Of a stretch of DNA of 64,000 nt, positions 8,739 through 17,090 are shown one piece after another. The position numbers and the translations under genes are program-made. Numbering within the stretch: the first letter of the stretch is position 1; every line of letters starts with the position of its first letter. A model generated the notes under the pieces. The model was not told the DNA's origin. It did not search any database and was given only the letters and a program-made list of their open reading frames with translations. The stretch is from Aldehydirespirator sp028819505 (GTDB taxonomy: Bacteria; Actinomycetota; Acidimicrobiia; Acidimicrobiales; Aldehydirespiratoraceae), in NCBI GenBank assembly GCA_965207755.1, contig OZ242297.1:1922001-1986000 (forward strand). The letters run 5' to 3'.

Positions 8739-9557
8739 TCAGGAACGTAGGTGGAACACGTCTCCAGCGCCGATCGCGACCTCGCCGGAATCGCCAGCGA
8801 CGACCAGGCGGCCTGAGCCGTCGACATCGACGGCCGTGCCCACGATCGACGTGCCGTCGGTGCGCTGGACCCTCACTCGCCTCCCCAGCGTCGCCGACGC
8901 TGCCCTCAGGTCCTCGCGGGCCCGCCCGGGGTCGGCCAGGTAGCCGGGCAGGGCGTCGATCAGCGACGCCAGGAGCTCGTCGCGGGTGGCTGTGCCGCCC
9001 GCCTGAGCGAGCGAGGCCGCCCCCGGCGCCGGTGGCGCCTCCGCGATGTTCAGGCCCAGACCGACCACCACCAGCGGGGGATCGCCGTCGACGATCTCCG
9101 ACAGCACGCCCGCCAACTTGCCGGACGCGTCCCGAGACTCGATGAGCAGGTCGTTCGGCCACTTGGACCGCACCGCCGCTCCTGAGCCCGCAAGTGCGCC
9201 CGACACGGCCAGGAGCGCGGCGGCCGAGACCGCGGCGGTCCGGTCGAACGCGCCGGCCACGGGCACCACGAGCCGGAAGCTGACCAGCAGCGACGCCTCA
9301 CCGGCGTGGGGGCCGGCGGCCGCGTCGGACCAGCGACGCCCCAGCCGACCCCTTCCCGCGGTCTGGTGGTCGGCCACCAGGACCGCCGGCGAGCGGTCCC
9401 CGAGTCGGGCCTCTCGGACCAGGTCGTCGTTGGTGGAGCCCGTCTCGACGGTGTGGCGCAGTTCGCCCAGCCCGGCGCGGCGAGCTGCCGCACAGCCGAG
9501 CGGCAGCTGCCTGCCGGCCGACCGCGACCGTGGCGTGACCGATCCCATTAGGCCCAT
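8739..9557 (-). CDS. birA: Biotin--[biotin carboxyl-carrier protein] ligase
   Basis: The enzyme activates biotin with ATP and transfers it to a carrier-protein lysine. About 272 residues from the ATG at 9557; an ATG at 9548 is equally possible and neither has a clear ribosome site. The biotin/ATP loop GRGRLGRRW is at residues 68-76, followed by SKWPNDLL and KLAGVLSE, then a short C-terminal domain. There is no N-terminal helix-turn-helix, so it is the monofunctional type rather than a repressor. A biotin-dependent carboxylase subunit lies 7.5 kb away. An interspersed repeat lies immediately upstream of the start. Confidence 0.93.
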   Translation of the reverse strand: MGLMGSVTPRSRSAGRQLPLGCAAARRAGLGELRHTVETGSTNDDLVREARLGDRSPAVLVADHQTAGRGRLGRRWSDAAAGPHAGEASLLVSFRLVVPVAGAFDRTAAVSAAALLAVSGALAGSGAAVRSKWPNDLLIESRDASGKLAGVLSEIVDGDPPLVVVGLGLNIAEAPPAPGAASLAQAGGTATRDELLASLIDALPGYLADPGRAREDLRAASATLGRRVRVQRTDGTSIVGTAVDVDGSGRLVVAGDSGEVAIGAGDVFHLRS

Positions 9558-9755
9558 TCTGTGCGATCCGGGCCGCGATCGGCTCTCCGGTGCCCCCAGG
9601 CACACGGTAAGTTCATGGCTTGACAAGCACCGAGAGGCCGGGCGGGTAGGCGAGTGAATCTGTTGCATGCGGGCGAGGCCGTGGCCCGAGCGGCCCGTGA
9701 GCGCAGCGAACAAGAGCGGGAGGCACCCCGCCTCGATGCGACAGGTCTGCATGCC
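9557..9755 (+). repeat. Interspersed repeat, copy A
   Basis: Bases 9633-9755 align without gaps to 29073-29195. The core at 9675-9721 contains GGCCCGAGCGGCCCGTGAGC and AGCGAACAAGAGCGGGA. The upstream part (9557-9596, GATCCGGGCCGCGATCGGCT) recurs at 16935-16972. This fills the birA/pyruvyl transferase gap. Confidence 0.85.
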
Positions 9756-9787
9756 CGCGCGGGTCCTCGAAGGAGGCTGCGCCTGCT

Positions 9788-11008
9788 ATGGCCCTGAGGA
9801 TCGCCCTTGCCGGCTGGTACGGGTCGGACAACTTGGGAGACGAGATGATTCTGAGATGCATGGCCACCGCCCTGCGCGCCCGTGGGGTGGTGCCGGTGGC
9901 CGTGTCGATCGATCCCGAGCGGACTGCCGCTGTCCATGGCATCGAGGCGGTGGCTCATCGCTCGCCCCTGGACGGCGCGGCGCTGCGCCGGTCGCTGCGC
10001 AGTGCGCACGCCATGGTCATCTCCGGTGGGGTGGTGCAGTCGGAGACGTCGCCGTGGAACATGTGGTTCCACATGTCGCGCCCCCGCGCCTACCGGCGGT
10101 CGGTGCCGGCGGCGTCCACCCACGGGCCGGCGCGGGCCGCGTTCGCGGCCGTCGGCCTGGGAACGGGACACGTCCGGGGCGCCGGCAACCGGCGCATGGC
10201 GGTCTCAGAGATGCGCCGGGCCTGCCGTGTCGTCACGAGGGACGCCGCCTCGGCGAGTCGCCTGCGCGACTGGGGCGTGCCCGGCGTGGCGGTCGGCGCC
10301 GACCCGGTGCTGGCCGGAGACGCCGCGCTCGCCTCGAGCCGGACGGCTGCGACCCGGCCGCCGCACTCTGGGCCGCCGAGGCTGACGGGCGTGCCGCCCT
10401 CTAGCAGCGGCACAACCGACACTGTCTGCGTGATCCTGCGCCCCCCGAATCGCCGGGGCATCCGCACGGCCGCGGCGAAGGCCCGCACGTCCTGGCAGCC
10501 ATGGACGGGTCAACTGGCGCGGGCTCTGGACGCGCTGGCCGAGAGCAGCGGCATGGCGTTGCGCCTGCTGCCCTTCCAGCCGAGCCAGGACGCCCCCATG
10601 CTCGCGGCGCTGCAACATCAGATGCGAACGGACGCCGAGATGGTCGTGCTCGACATCGACGGCGTGCTAGCCGAGGTCGCCCGGAGTCGCTTCGTGGTAA
10701 CCATGCGCTATCACGGCGCCGTTGCCGCTCTGCTCAACGGTCAGGCGGCGGTGGTGCTGGACTACTCTCCGAAAATGGGATCGCTCGCCGCCGAGGGCGG
10801 CGGCTGGGCCTCACTCGTCGACTTGGCTCCGCTCGACGCTGGACGCTTCGAGCCCCGCACACTGATCGACGCGGCGAGCGAGGCGCAGGACCAGTCGCGC
10901 CGGACAGGCGAGGCGCGCGGCTTGCTGCGTGAGCGCCTGAAGGTCAACGACGCCGCGCTCGACGACCTGCTCGAGCTGATCCAGTCATCTGCTGACGCAG
11001 AGTTGTAG
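9788..11008 (+). CDS. Polysaccharide pyruvyl transferase family protein (CsaB-like)
   Basis: Proteins of this family transfer pyruvate ketals from phosphoenolpyruvate to cell-wall or exopolysaccharide sugars. The 406-residue protein begins LRIALAGWYGSDNLGDEMIL, matching the family's N-terminal GxxxxxNxGDE signature. Later it has VISGGVVQSE, VVTRDAAS, and a C-terminal domain with FVVTMRYHGAVAALL (the R-H pair expected in the donor site) and DYSPKMGSLA. It heads a plus-strand run with a flippase-like membrane protein and a WecB-like epimerase. In other bacteria CsaB-type pyruvylation creates docking sites for SLH-domain proteins, and an SLH protein is encoded 8 kb downstream; that link is inference. 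Confidence 0.85.
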   Translation: MALRIALAGWYGSDNLGDEMILRCMATALRARGVVPVAVSIDPERTAAVHGIEAVAHRSPLDGAALRRSLRSAHAMVISGGVVQSETSPWNMWFHMSRPRAYRRSVPAASTHGPARAAFAAVGLGTGHVRGAGNRRMAVSEMRRACRVVTRDAASASRLRDWGVPGVAVGADPVLAGDAALASSRTAATRPPHSGPPRLTGVPPSSSGTTDTVCVILRPPNRRGIRTAAAKARTSWQPWTGQLARALDALAESSGMALRLLPFQPSQDAPMLAALQHQMRTDAEMVVLDIDGVLAEVARSRFVVTMRYHGAVAALLNGQAAVVLDYSPKMGSLAAEGGGWASLVDLAPLDAGRFEPRTLIDAASEAQDQSRRTGEARGLLRERLKVNDAALDDLLELIQSSADAEL

Positions 11009-11013
11009 CCACT

Positions 11014-11073
11014 CCGAGCCACCCCGCCCGATGACAGGCCGCCCCGAGCCACCCCGCCCGACGACAGGCCGCC
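11014..11073 (+). repeat. 30-bp tandem duplication at a gene start
   Basis: Two nearly identical 30-bp units (11014-11043 and 11044-11073, starting CCGAGCCACCCCGCCCGA). The start ATG of the next gene (11031) lies in the first; the second has ACG at the same place. Each unit adds ten residues (PEPPRPTTGR) to the N-terminus. Confidence 0.9.
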
Positions 11074-12035
11074 CGTGGCAGCGACGCCTCTTGAGATGGA
11101 TGAGAATCGCATACCTCGCCCTGCTCGCCGCCGCCGTGCCCGTGCTCGTGCTGGCGCGCCGGGACGAAGTGGCCGACCTGCTCGGAGACCTCGCGGGCGC
11201 GACGCACGCTCTCGTGGCGGCGTCGTTCGTGACCGGGTTCGTGCTGATAGCGCTGAGCGCGTACTTCTGGCTCGTGAGCCTGCACTTGCTCGGCCAGCGC
11301 CCGCTCTTCCGCGACCTGACGGTCACCGCGGCTCGTTCCCTGCCGGCCAGGTACGTGCCGCTGATGGTCACTTTCGCGGTCAGCCGGGTGGCTCTGATGC
11401 AGCGCCGCGGCGTTCCGGGGGGGCCTCTCGCCCTCACCGCGGCACTCGAGATGGCGGTCAGCCTCGCCGTCTCGGTGGCCTACGGCCTGGTGCTGCTCGG
11501 CTGGGCCGGCGAGCTGCCCGGAGGCCTCGCAGTCCCGCTCGTCTCCGCGGCTGGGGTGGTCATGGCGGCCTCGCCGCCGGCGGCGGGACGGGCCGTCGCG
11601 GCGGTGGCGCGGCGGCGGGGCCTGGACAGCCTGGCCCCGGTCAGCGGCTTCACATGGCCGGGCTATCTGCACCTGATCGCGGCATCGGCCTGCTACTGGA
11701 CCTGCGCAGCCGCCGTGTTCTGCCTGTACATGCGCGCGTTCGACGCCGCCGACGGCTTCGGGACGGCGCATCTCGCCGGGGCCTTCGTGCTCACCTGGGG
11801 AGGCCTGCGTTTCCTTTCTGTGATCGCGCCGCAGGGAATCGGCGTCGTGGAGGTGACCGTTCCGTCGCTTCTCGGCGCAGCCGATCCCCTGGCTCTCGGC
11901 ATTCTGATATTCGGCTTCAGGCTGGTTCTGCTGCTGCGCGACCTGCTGGCCGCGGCCGTCTCGGAGCTCGACGCGTCGAGGCGCGCGAGGGCCGAAGCGG
12001 GCCCGGTGCGGCGTCCGGACGGCGCAGAGCCTTGA
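11031..12035 (+). CDS. Lysylphosphatidylglycerol synthase transmembrane-like (flippase-like) membrane protein
   Basis: This is a polytopic membrane protein of 334 residues with seven or eight hydrophobic segments (AYLALLAAAVPVLVLA, LVAASFVTGFVLIALSAYFW, LVSAAGVVMAAS, YWTCAAAVFCLYM, others). A RYVPLMVTF segment after the second membrane region and the later GLRFLSVIAPQGIGVVE segment resemble the conserved parts of the LPG_synthase_TM/UPF0104 family, whose members work in lipid or polyprenyl-glycan export. It sits between a pyruvyl transferase and a WecB-like epimerase whose TTG start overlaps its stop, so a role in moving a glycan intermediate is plausible but unproven. Confidence 0.7.
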   Translation: MTGRPEPPRPTTGRPWQRRLLRWMRIAYLALLAAAVPVLVLARRDEVADLLGDLAGATHALVAASFVTGFVLIALSAYFWLVSLHLLGQRPLFRDLTVTAARSLPARYVPLMVTFAVSRVALMQRRGVPGGPLALTAALEMAVSLAVSVAYGLVLLGWAGELPGGLAVPLVSAAGVVMAASPPAAGRAVAAVARRRGLDSLAPVSGFTWPGYLHLIAASACYWTCAAAVFCLYMRAFDAADGFGTAHLAGAFVLTWGGLRFLSVIAPQGIGVVEVTVPSLLGAADPLALGILIFGFRLVLLLRDLLAAAVSELDASRRARAEAGPVRRPDGAEP

Positions 12036-13162
12036 TCCACGTCTTCATCGGCACCCAGGCCGAGTACATCAAGCTGGCGCCGCTGCTGCGGCGCATGGAG
12101 GCGGCCGGCCTCCCCTACCGCCTGATCGACTCCGGGCAGCACGCCGACCGGTCGGAGTCGTTCCGCCGTGAGCTGGGCCTGCGGGCGCCCGACCACGCGA
12201 TGGGCGGCACTCGCAGCGTCGACTCGGTGCCTGCGGCTCTGTGGTGGGCGGCGGGACTGGGCCTCAAGCTGGCGCTGCGCCGGCGGCTCGACCGGACCGT
12301 CTTCGGCGGCTGCCCGGGCATCTGTGTGGTTCACGGCGACACGCCGACGGCGCTGATCGGCGCGCTCATGGCGAAACGGGCCGGACTGCCACTGGCGCAT
12401 GTCGAAGCGGGCCTTCGCACCCACCGGTGGCTGCATCCCTTCCCGGAGGAGATCGTCCGGGTTGCCGTCGACCGGCTCGCCGACCTGCTCTTCGCGCCCG
12501 ACGGCACAGCAGCCGAGGACCTGCGCAAGCGCCGCGTCAGAGGGCGGATCATCACCGGATCGTCCAACACGATCAGCGATGCGCTGCGCGCCGCCCTGGA
12601 GTCGGGCGCGGCAGGTGCGCCGACGGCGCCTGACATGTCGGGAGGCGCTCACTCGCACAGCTCGCCGCGCCGGCCGCACCCGGTGGTGGTGACCATGCAC
12701 CGGGTGGAGAACCTGCACCGGCGACCGCGGAGGCAGGCGCTGGTGCATACGATCACGCGGCTGGCGCAGACGACTCCGGTGCGCTGGTACGTACACGAGC
12801 CCACACGACGGGCGCTCGGGGCCACAGAACAAGCCGGCCTTGAAGCCTCCGGCGTGGAGCTCGTGCCGATGGTCCCTCACGCCGAGTTCGTGAGGACGCT
12901 CGCACGGGCGCCTTTCGCGATCACCGACGGGGGCTCCATCCAGGAGGAGTGCGCTCTGCTGGGGGTGCCGGTGCTGCTGTGGCGTGACCGCACCGACCGG
13001 GCCGACGGCCTCGGCGAGAACGCCGTCTTGAGCCGCTACGACCCCGAGGCGGTGGAGGCGTTCCTGGCCGACCCCGAACGCTTCCGGCACGCGCGGAGGC
13101 TGCCGCAGTCAAGCCCGTCCCAGGAGATTCTCGAGGTTCTCGCCGACTGGGTCGACGGCTGA
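12032..13162 (+). CDS. UDP-N-acetylglucosamine 2-epimerase-like protein
   Basis: The protein has 376 residues from the TTG at 12032, which shares TTGA with the stop of the upstream gene. Family motifs: GTQAEYIKLAPLLR near the N-terminus, HGDTPTALIGALMAK followed by HVEAGLRTH, VVTMHRVENL, and the UDP-binding end ITDGGSIQEECALLGVPVL. These match the WecB family, which converts UDP-GlcNAc to UDP-ManNAc. The middle region differs from standard WecB, for example RGRIITGSSNT where NxxD is usual, so the exact sugar nucleotide is uncertain. A much longer upstream frame exists but overlaps the membrane-protein gene. Confidence 0.85.
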   Translation: MIHVFIGTQAEYIKLAPLLRRMEAAGLPYRLIDSGQHADRSESFRRELGLRAPDHAMGGTRSVDSVPAALWWAAGLGLKLALRRRLDRTVFGGCPGICVVHGDTPTALIGALMAKRAGLPLAHVEAGLRTHRWLHPFPEEIVRVAVDRLADLLFAPDGTAAEDLRKRRVRGRIITGSSNTISDALRAALESGAAGAPTAPDMSGGAHSHSSPRRPHPVVVTMHRVENLHRRPRRQALVHTITRLAQTTPVRWYVHEPTRRALGATEQAGLEASGVELVPMVPHAEFVRTLARAPFAITDGGSIQEECALLGVPVLLWRDRTDRADGLGENAVLSRYDPEAVEAFLADPERFRHARRLPQSSPSQEILEVLADWVDG

Positions 13163-13175
13163 AGAGGCAGCCCGG

Positions 13176-13901
13176 TCAGGCGTTCCCCCCGATTCTGCGA
13201 ACCCGCTCGGAGACCGCGTAGCGGCAGATGCACACGAAGGCGGCGATGCCGTCCTTCCACGTGATCTTCTTGCCCTCGGCATAGTTCCTGCTCGTGTAGG
13301 AGATGCCGGTCTCCCAGATGCGCCAGCCTCCGGCGGCCACCTTCGCGGTGATCTCCATGTCGATCCCGAAGCGGTTCTCGCGCAGGTCGAGGGATTGCAC
13401 GACCTCGAGGCGGAACGCCTTGTAGCAGGTCGCCACATCGGCGAGGCGCACGCCGGTGACCATGTTCGACAGCTGTGTCAGCATCCGGTTGCAGATCATG
13501 TGCCAGTAGTACGGCGCCCTGTGCGCCGGGCCTTCCTGCATGCGGGTTCCGTACACCACGTCGGCGTCGCCGCTCGCCAGGGGCGCGAGCAGCGCGTCCC
13601 AGTCGCCGGGGTCGTACTCGAGGTCGGCGTCCTGGATCACCACGAACTCGCGGCTCGCCTCGGCGAAGCCACGCCGCACCGCGGCGCCCTTGCCGCGATT
13701 CTCGGGCTCCAGCAGGACCGTCACACGAGGATCGTCGTACTTGGACAGCCGATCGCGGGTTCCGTCGGTCGAACCGTCGTCCACCACTATCAGCTCGCCG
13801 GCGAAGCGACTGGCGAGCACCCTGGAGACGATCTCGTCGACGGTGGCGGCCTCGTTGTAGCAGGGCATCACCACCGAAAGGCAGCCGTCCGAGGCGCTCA
13901 C
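13176..13901 (-). CDS. Family 2 glycosyltransferase, dolichol-phosphate-mannose-synthase-like
   Basis: This 241-residue protein starts at the GTG at 13901. The GT-A fold is clear: LSVVMPCYNEAATVDEIV at the N-terminus, ELIVVDDGSTDGTRD, NRGKGAAVRRGF, and the metal-binding DADLEYDP (DxD). The C-terminal half (GIDMEITAKVAAGGWRIWE, GKKITWKDGIAAF) is typical of DPM1-type enzymes that charge polyprenyl phosphate with mannose or glucose. There is no membrane segment. It converges with the WecB-like gene. A polyprenyl-phosphate sugar made here could serve the PMT-like membrane transferase at 15316; that link is inferred. Confidence 0.88.
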   Translation of the reverse strand: MSASDGCLSVVMPCYNEAATVDEIVSRVLASRFAGELIVVDDGSTDGTRDRLSKYDDPRVTVLLEPENRGKGAAVRRGFAEASREFVVIQDADLEYDPGDWDALLAPLASGDADVVYGTRMQEGPAHRAPYYWHMICNRMLTQLSNMVTGVRLADVATCYKAFRLEVVQSLDLRENRFGIDMEITAKVAAGGWRIWETGISYTSRNYAEGKKITWKDGIAAFVCICRYAVSERVRRIGGNA

Positions 13902-14269
13902 GCGCCACAGCCTACGGCTTGCCGGCGGAAGAAATCCTGTGAACTGTCGGGCTGGACCCGCCGAGATCGCGCTCCGCATCATGCTGCGCAGTCGGACGCG
14001 GGCGCCACGCCCACGTCCGAGCCGGGCGCCCGAGCCGGCGACCAGCAGCCGGCGGACGCTCCCGCTCCACGCGGTCGGAGACGTGCCCATGGCAGGGGCG
14101 GTGGTGGTCCGTCTCGCCCAGCCGAGTGTCCGGGCTGGCTGCCGCCCGCGGGGAACATGTGCTGCCGACACTTCTGTTGTGTGGATTTCACATGTATTTT
14201 CGTGATTGCCGGTTGCGGGGTGTCCGGGGTGGGGGTAGTGTCGCCGTGGGCGATCGGAGGTGTGCGCTC
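13902..14269. other. 368-bp intergenic region, no gene seen
   Basis: It separates two divergent genes. I see no convincing coding sequence on either strand. A less GC-rich stretch at 14170-14205 (TTGTGTGGATTTCACATG and TATTTTCGTGATT) probably holds the promoter of the Uma2 gene, but no clean -35/-10 pair stands out. Confidence 0.6.
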
Positions 14270-15061
14270 GTGACATCGATGATGACAAGGCCTCCCGAGG
14301 TTGACATCGAGTATCCGGAGGGTCCGAAGGTGCCCGAGGGCGACATGCACTTGCGCCGGAGCGTGGATCTGCTGCTGGCGCTGCGGCACTGGTACGCGGG
14401 CCGCGGCGACACAGAGGACGCGTGGGTGTGCTGCGACATCAACGTGTACTACAAGCAGGGCGACCCCAGAGTGGTGGTGGCGCCCGACATAGCCGTGGCG
14501 TTCGGCGTCGACGTGGCCGCGGTCGAGAACAAGAGCGTCTACAAGGTGTGGGAGGCCGGCACGGCGCCGTGCTTCGCGCTGGAGATCGCGTCGCCGAAGA
14601 CGCTGCGCACCGACCTGTACGTCAAGCCGGACAAGTACGCCGAACTCGGCGTGGACGAGTACTGGCGGCTCGACCCCACCGGCGGGGAGTTGCTGGACCC
14701 GCCGCTGCAGGGCGAACGGCGCCGGGCCGGACGCTGGACGCCGATCGACGTGGCGCCCGACGGCGACGGGCTGCGGGGCCGCAGCGACGCGCTGGGCCTG
14801 GACCTGTGCTGGCGCCCGCCCAAGCTGCGGCTGTGGGACCTGTCGGCGGGCGCATGGCTCCCCGACCCCGACGACCTCGCCGAACAGTCCGCCCTGGCCG
14901 CCGAGGAATCCGCCGCCCGACAGGCCGCCGAAGCAGAGCTCGCCGAGGAATCCGCCGCCCGACAGGCCGCCGAAGCAGAACTCGCCCAGGAATCCGCCGC
15001 CCGACAGGCCGCCGAAGCAGAGCTCGCCGAGCTCCGGGACCGCCTGGGCCGCACCTCCTGA
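14270..15061 (+). CDS. Uma2 family (DUF820) nuclease-fold protein with coiled-coil repeat tail
   Basis: About 263 residues from the GTG at 14270, which has a GGAGG site 9 bases upstream; ATGs at 14279 and 14282 are alternatives. The PD-(D/E)xK-like core is visible: VVAPDIAVAFG, CFALEIASPKTLRTDLYVKPDKYAELGVDEYWRLDP in several pieces, matching Uma2 proteins, which are common in large genomes and of unproven function. The C-terminal 60 residues are three copies of a 14-residue unit (EESAARQAAEAELA) predicted to form a coiled coil. It stands alone between surface-polysaccharide genes. Confidence 0.85.
   Translation: MTSMMTRPPEVDIEYPEGPKVPEGDMHLRRSVDLLLALRHWYAGRGDTEDAWVCCDINVYYKQGDPRVVVAPDIAVAFGVDVAAVENKSVYKVWEAGTAPCFALEIASPKTLRTDLYVKPDKYAELGVDEYWRLDPTGGELLDPPLQGERRRAGRWTPIDVAPDGDGLRGRSDALGLDLCWRPPKLRLWDLSAGAWLPDPDDLAEQSALAAEESAARQAAEAELAEESAARQAAEAELAQESAARQAAEAELAELRDRLGRTS
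14900..15025 (+). repeat. 42-bp x 3 minisatellite in the Uma2 gene
   Basis: Copies at 14900-14941, 14942-14983 and 14984-15025 differ at one or two bases. Each encodes 14 residues with heptad-like spacing (two heptads), so copy changes would lengthen the coiled coil in register. Confidence 0.92.
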
Positions 15062-15133
15062 CCAGTTCGCCGCACCCGCGCTCGGCGACGAGTTGCACTA
15101 CCCCGACCCGGGATGCGAGAATCGACCGGCGGT

Positions 15134-15162
15134 GGATCGGGGCGGTGCCCGTGCCCCGATCC
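15134..15162 (+). terminator. Perfect 10-bp hairpin after the Uma2 gene
   Basis: GGATCGGGGC (15134-15143) pairs perfectly with GCCCCGATCC (15153-15162) over a 9-base loop. There is no T-run, so it may be a U-less terminator or an mRNA-stabilising hairpin. Confidence 0.45.
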
Positions 15163-15315
15163 AGTCCGCGACGACCACTGTCCGTTCAGGCGACACACCA
15201 CCGACAGGATGCTGAGAGTGCGGGTTTGGCGAGATTCGCATCCTTCTGACCTGCGGCTCTGTGATCGGGAACCGGCGATGCCGGGCGACCCGATGAACGC
15301 CGGGGAGCGCCCGCG

Positions 15316-16920
15316 TTGAGAGAGGCTCTCGACCTGCTGGCGGACGCTCTCAAGTCGGGATGGACTGTCGTGGCCCTGATCGCGGCCGCCCTTCTGGCTG
15401 TCTGGCTGCCCGATCTCGGCCTGCCTCTGGGCAACAGCGACGACGGCCGCATCCTGGGCTTGTTCGGTCTTCAGGCCCGCAACTTCTGGGATCTGGGCGT
15501 GGTGGACTCGCGCTTCGGCGCGGCGGTGGAACCGTACGTCAGGGCGGTGTACGACGTGGCGCCCCGAGCCGACCCGCCTCTCGTCGCTGTCACGTACGCG
15601 CATCATCCGCCTCTCCAGGTGTTCATGTCGGTGGTGTCGACGGGCGTTCTCGGAGACAGCGTCGCGGCTCTGCGGGTGCCCAGCCTGCTGGTGGGCGCGG
15701 CGACAGTGGTGTTCATGGCGTCGCTGCTCCGCGGCCGGGGCCTGGCCTGGGGGCCGACCCTTCTGGCGGTGGCGGCCATGGCGAGCACCGGCTTCTACTA
15801 CGTGTACGCGCGGATCAGCGTCAGCTTCTCGCTGCTGCTGGCCGCCATCGCGGCGGTGTCGTGGGCGTTGCGCCGTGCCGAGCCGCGCCCTCGGGACACG
15901 CTCGTGGTGGCCGGGTCGGCCGCGCTGGCCGCGATGCAGTCCTGGATCGGGATGGCGGCCATGGCACTCGTGATGCTGTGGCTGCTCGCCGCCCGGCGCC
16001 GCGGCGCCGGCGAGCCGCCGTCGGCCGGCTCGGCGCCGGGCGACGGCGCGGAGGTCGCGGCACCGCTGCGGAGGCTGCCGGCGCCGTGGCCGGCAGGCGG
16101 CCGGCAGCGGCTGCTCGCCGCGGTCGCCGCGGGCGCCGGGCTCGGCGCGGGCGCCACCGCGCTGTGGATGCTCAACGGCGCCGGTGTCGAGGATCTCGCC
16201 AACCAGGTGGCCGTACGCACCAGCAACGAAGTGAGAGGCACTGGCGGGCCGACCTTCACCTTCGGCGAGTTCCTGGCCCGGCAATGGCGTTTCGCCACCG
16301 AGGAGATGCTGGTCCCCGTGTGGTTGAGGATTCTCCTGGCGCCCTGCCTCCTGGCCGGGCTGATCGACCGGCGCACACGGGCACCGACCGCCATAACGCT
16401 GGCGGTCGCGGCTGCGCTCACCTTCGGGGTCCAGCAGGGCGCATGGGTTCACAGGCTGTGGAACTTCCCGTGGCTGGCACCGGTGACCATCGGCTTCGCG
16501 GCTCTCGCCGACTGGGTGCGCCGCCCCATCCCCCGCCGCTGGCGCCCGCTGCCGGCCGCGCTCGCTGCGGTGGTGATCGCGGGCACGCTGGTCGCAGTGG
16601 CCGGCGGCTCGACACGGCAGCGCTACATCACCGACCCCGCCGACGCGGGCGCCGCGCTGGAGCAAGCGGGGAGACTGTCGGGCTCGCGACTGGCATGGGC
16701 TGTGCCCCCGGTGACCAGCCCCACATGGGTCTCCTACTACCTGCACGCGCGGGTGATAGCCCTCGACGAGGACGGCCTGGGCGACTTGGACGGATCCGAT
16801 GTCGTGGTCCTCAGCGCGGACCGGGTGCCCGACTTCTTCCCGGCGGGAGCGCTGAACGACCCGCTCGCCGTTCACGGCGACTTCGTGGTGATCTCCGCCT
16901 CCAGGCTGCTGCCGCAGTAG
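15316..16920 (+). CDS. Polytopic membrane glycosyltransferase, PMT/ArnT-like
   Basis: This 534-residue protein uses a TTG start with a GGGGAG site upstream. The first hydrophobic segment (VVALIAAALLAVWLPDLGL) is followed by a loop with NSDDGR and HHPPLQVF, the acidic and substrate-facing positions expected in GT39/ArnT-type (GT-C) enzymes. Ten or so further hydrophobic segments follow, then an extracytoplasmic C-terminal domain of about 100 residues. Such enzymes transfer sugars from polyprenyl phosphate outside the membrane. Donor and acceptor cannot be told. A polyprenyl-phosphate sugar synthase-like gene lies at 13176. Confidence 0.75.
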   Translation: MREALDLLADALKSGWTVVALIAAALLAVWLPDLGLPLGNSDDGRILGLFGLQARNFWDLGVVDSRFGAAVEPYVRAVYDVAPRADPPLVAVTYAHHPPLQVFMSVVSTGVLGDSVAALRVPSLLVGAATVVFMASLLRGRGLAWGPTLLAVAAMASTGFYYVYARISVSFSLLLAAIAAVSWALRRAEPRPRDTLVVAGSAALAAMQSWIGMAAMALVMLWLLAARRRGAGEPPSAGSAPGDGAEVAAPLRRLPAPWPAGGRQRLLAAVAAGAGLGAGATALWMLNGAGVEDLANQVAVRTSNEVRGTGGPTFTFGEFLARQWRFATEEMLVPVWLRILLAPCLLAGLIDRRTRAPTAITLAVAAALTFGVQQGAWVHRLWNFPWLAPVTIGFAALADWVRRPIPRRWRPLPAALAAVVIAGTLVAVAGGSTRQRYITDPADAGAALEQAGRLSGSRLAWAVPPVTSPTWVSYYLHARVIALDEDGLGDLDGSDVVVLSADRVPDFFPAGALNDPLAVHGDFVVISASRLLPQ

Positions 16921-16934
16921 CGGCATCGGAGGAC

Positions 16935-17088
16935 ATTCCGTGTGATCCGGGCCGCGATCGGCTGTCCGATGCGGTGATGTTCTCGCCAGAGGCCGAGCGG
17001 ATCAGCCGCGCCTAACTAGGATCTGCGAGGCGCTGAGCGAGACCGTGGCCCGAGCGGCCCGTGAGCACAGCAACAAGAGCGGGAAACG
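16935..17088 (+). repeat. Interspersed repeat, copy B
   Basis: The left part (16935-16972) matches 9557-9596 and the right part (about 17039-17084) matches the core of copies A and C with a few changes (GTGAGCACAGCAACAAGAGC). The middle differs. It fills the gap before the carboxylase gene and contains an ATG (17061) in frame with it. Confidence 0.8.
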
Positions 17089-17090
17089 AC

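Noticed and set aside
9620..9648. TTGACA at 9620 as the promoter of the pyruvyl transferase gene
   Set aside because: No acceptable -10 box at 16-18 bp; the hexamer lies at the edge of an interspersed repeat.
15062..15315. Small ORF upstream of the PMT-like gene
   Set aside because: Cys/Arg-rich translation without ribosome site or protein-like pattern; only a hairpin is supported.
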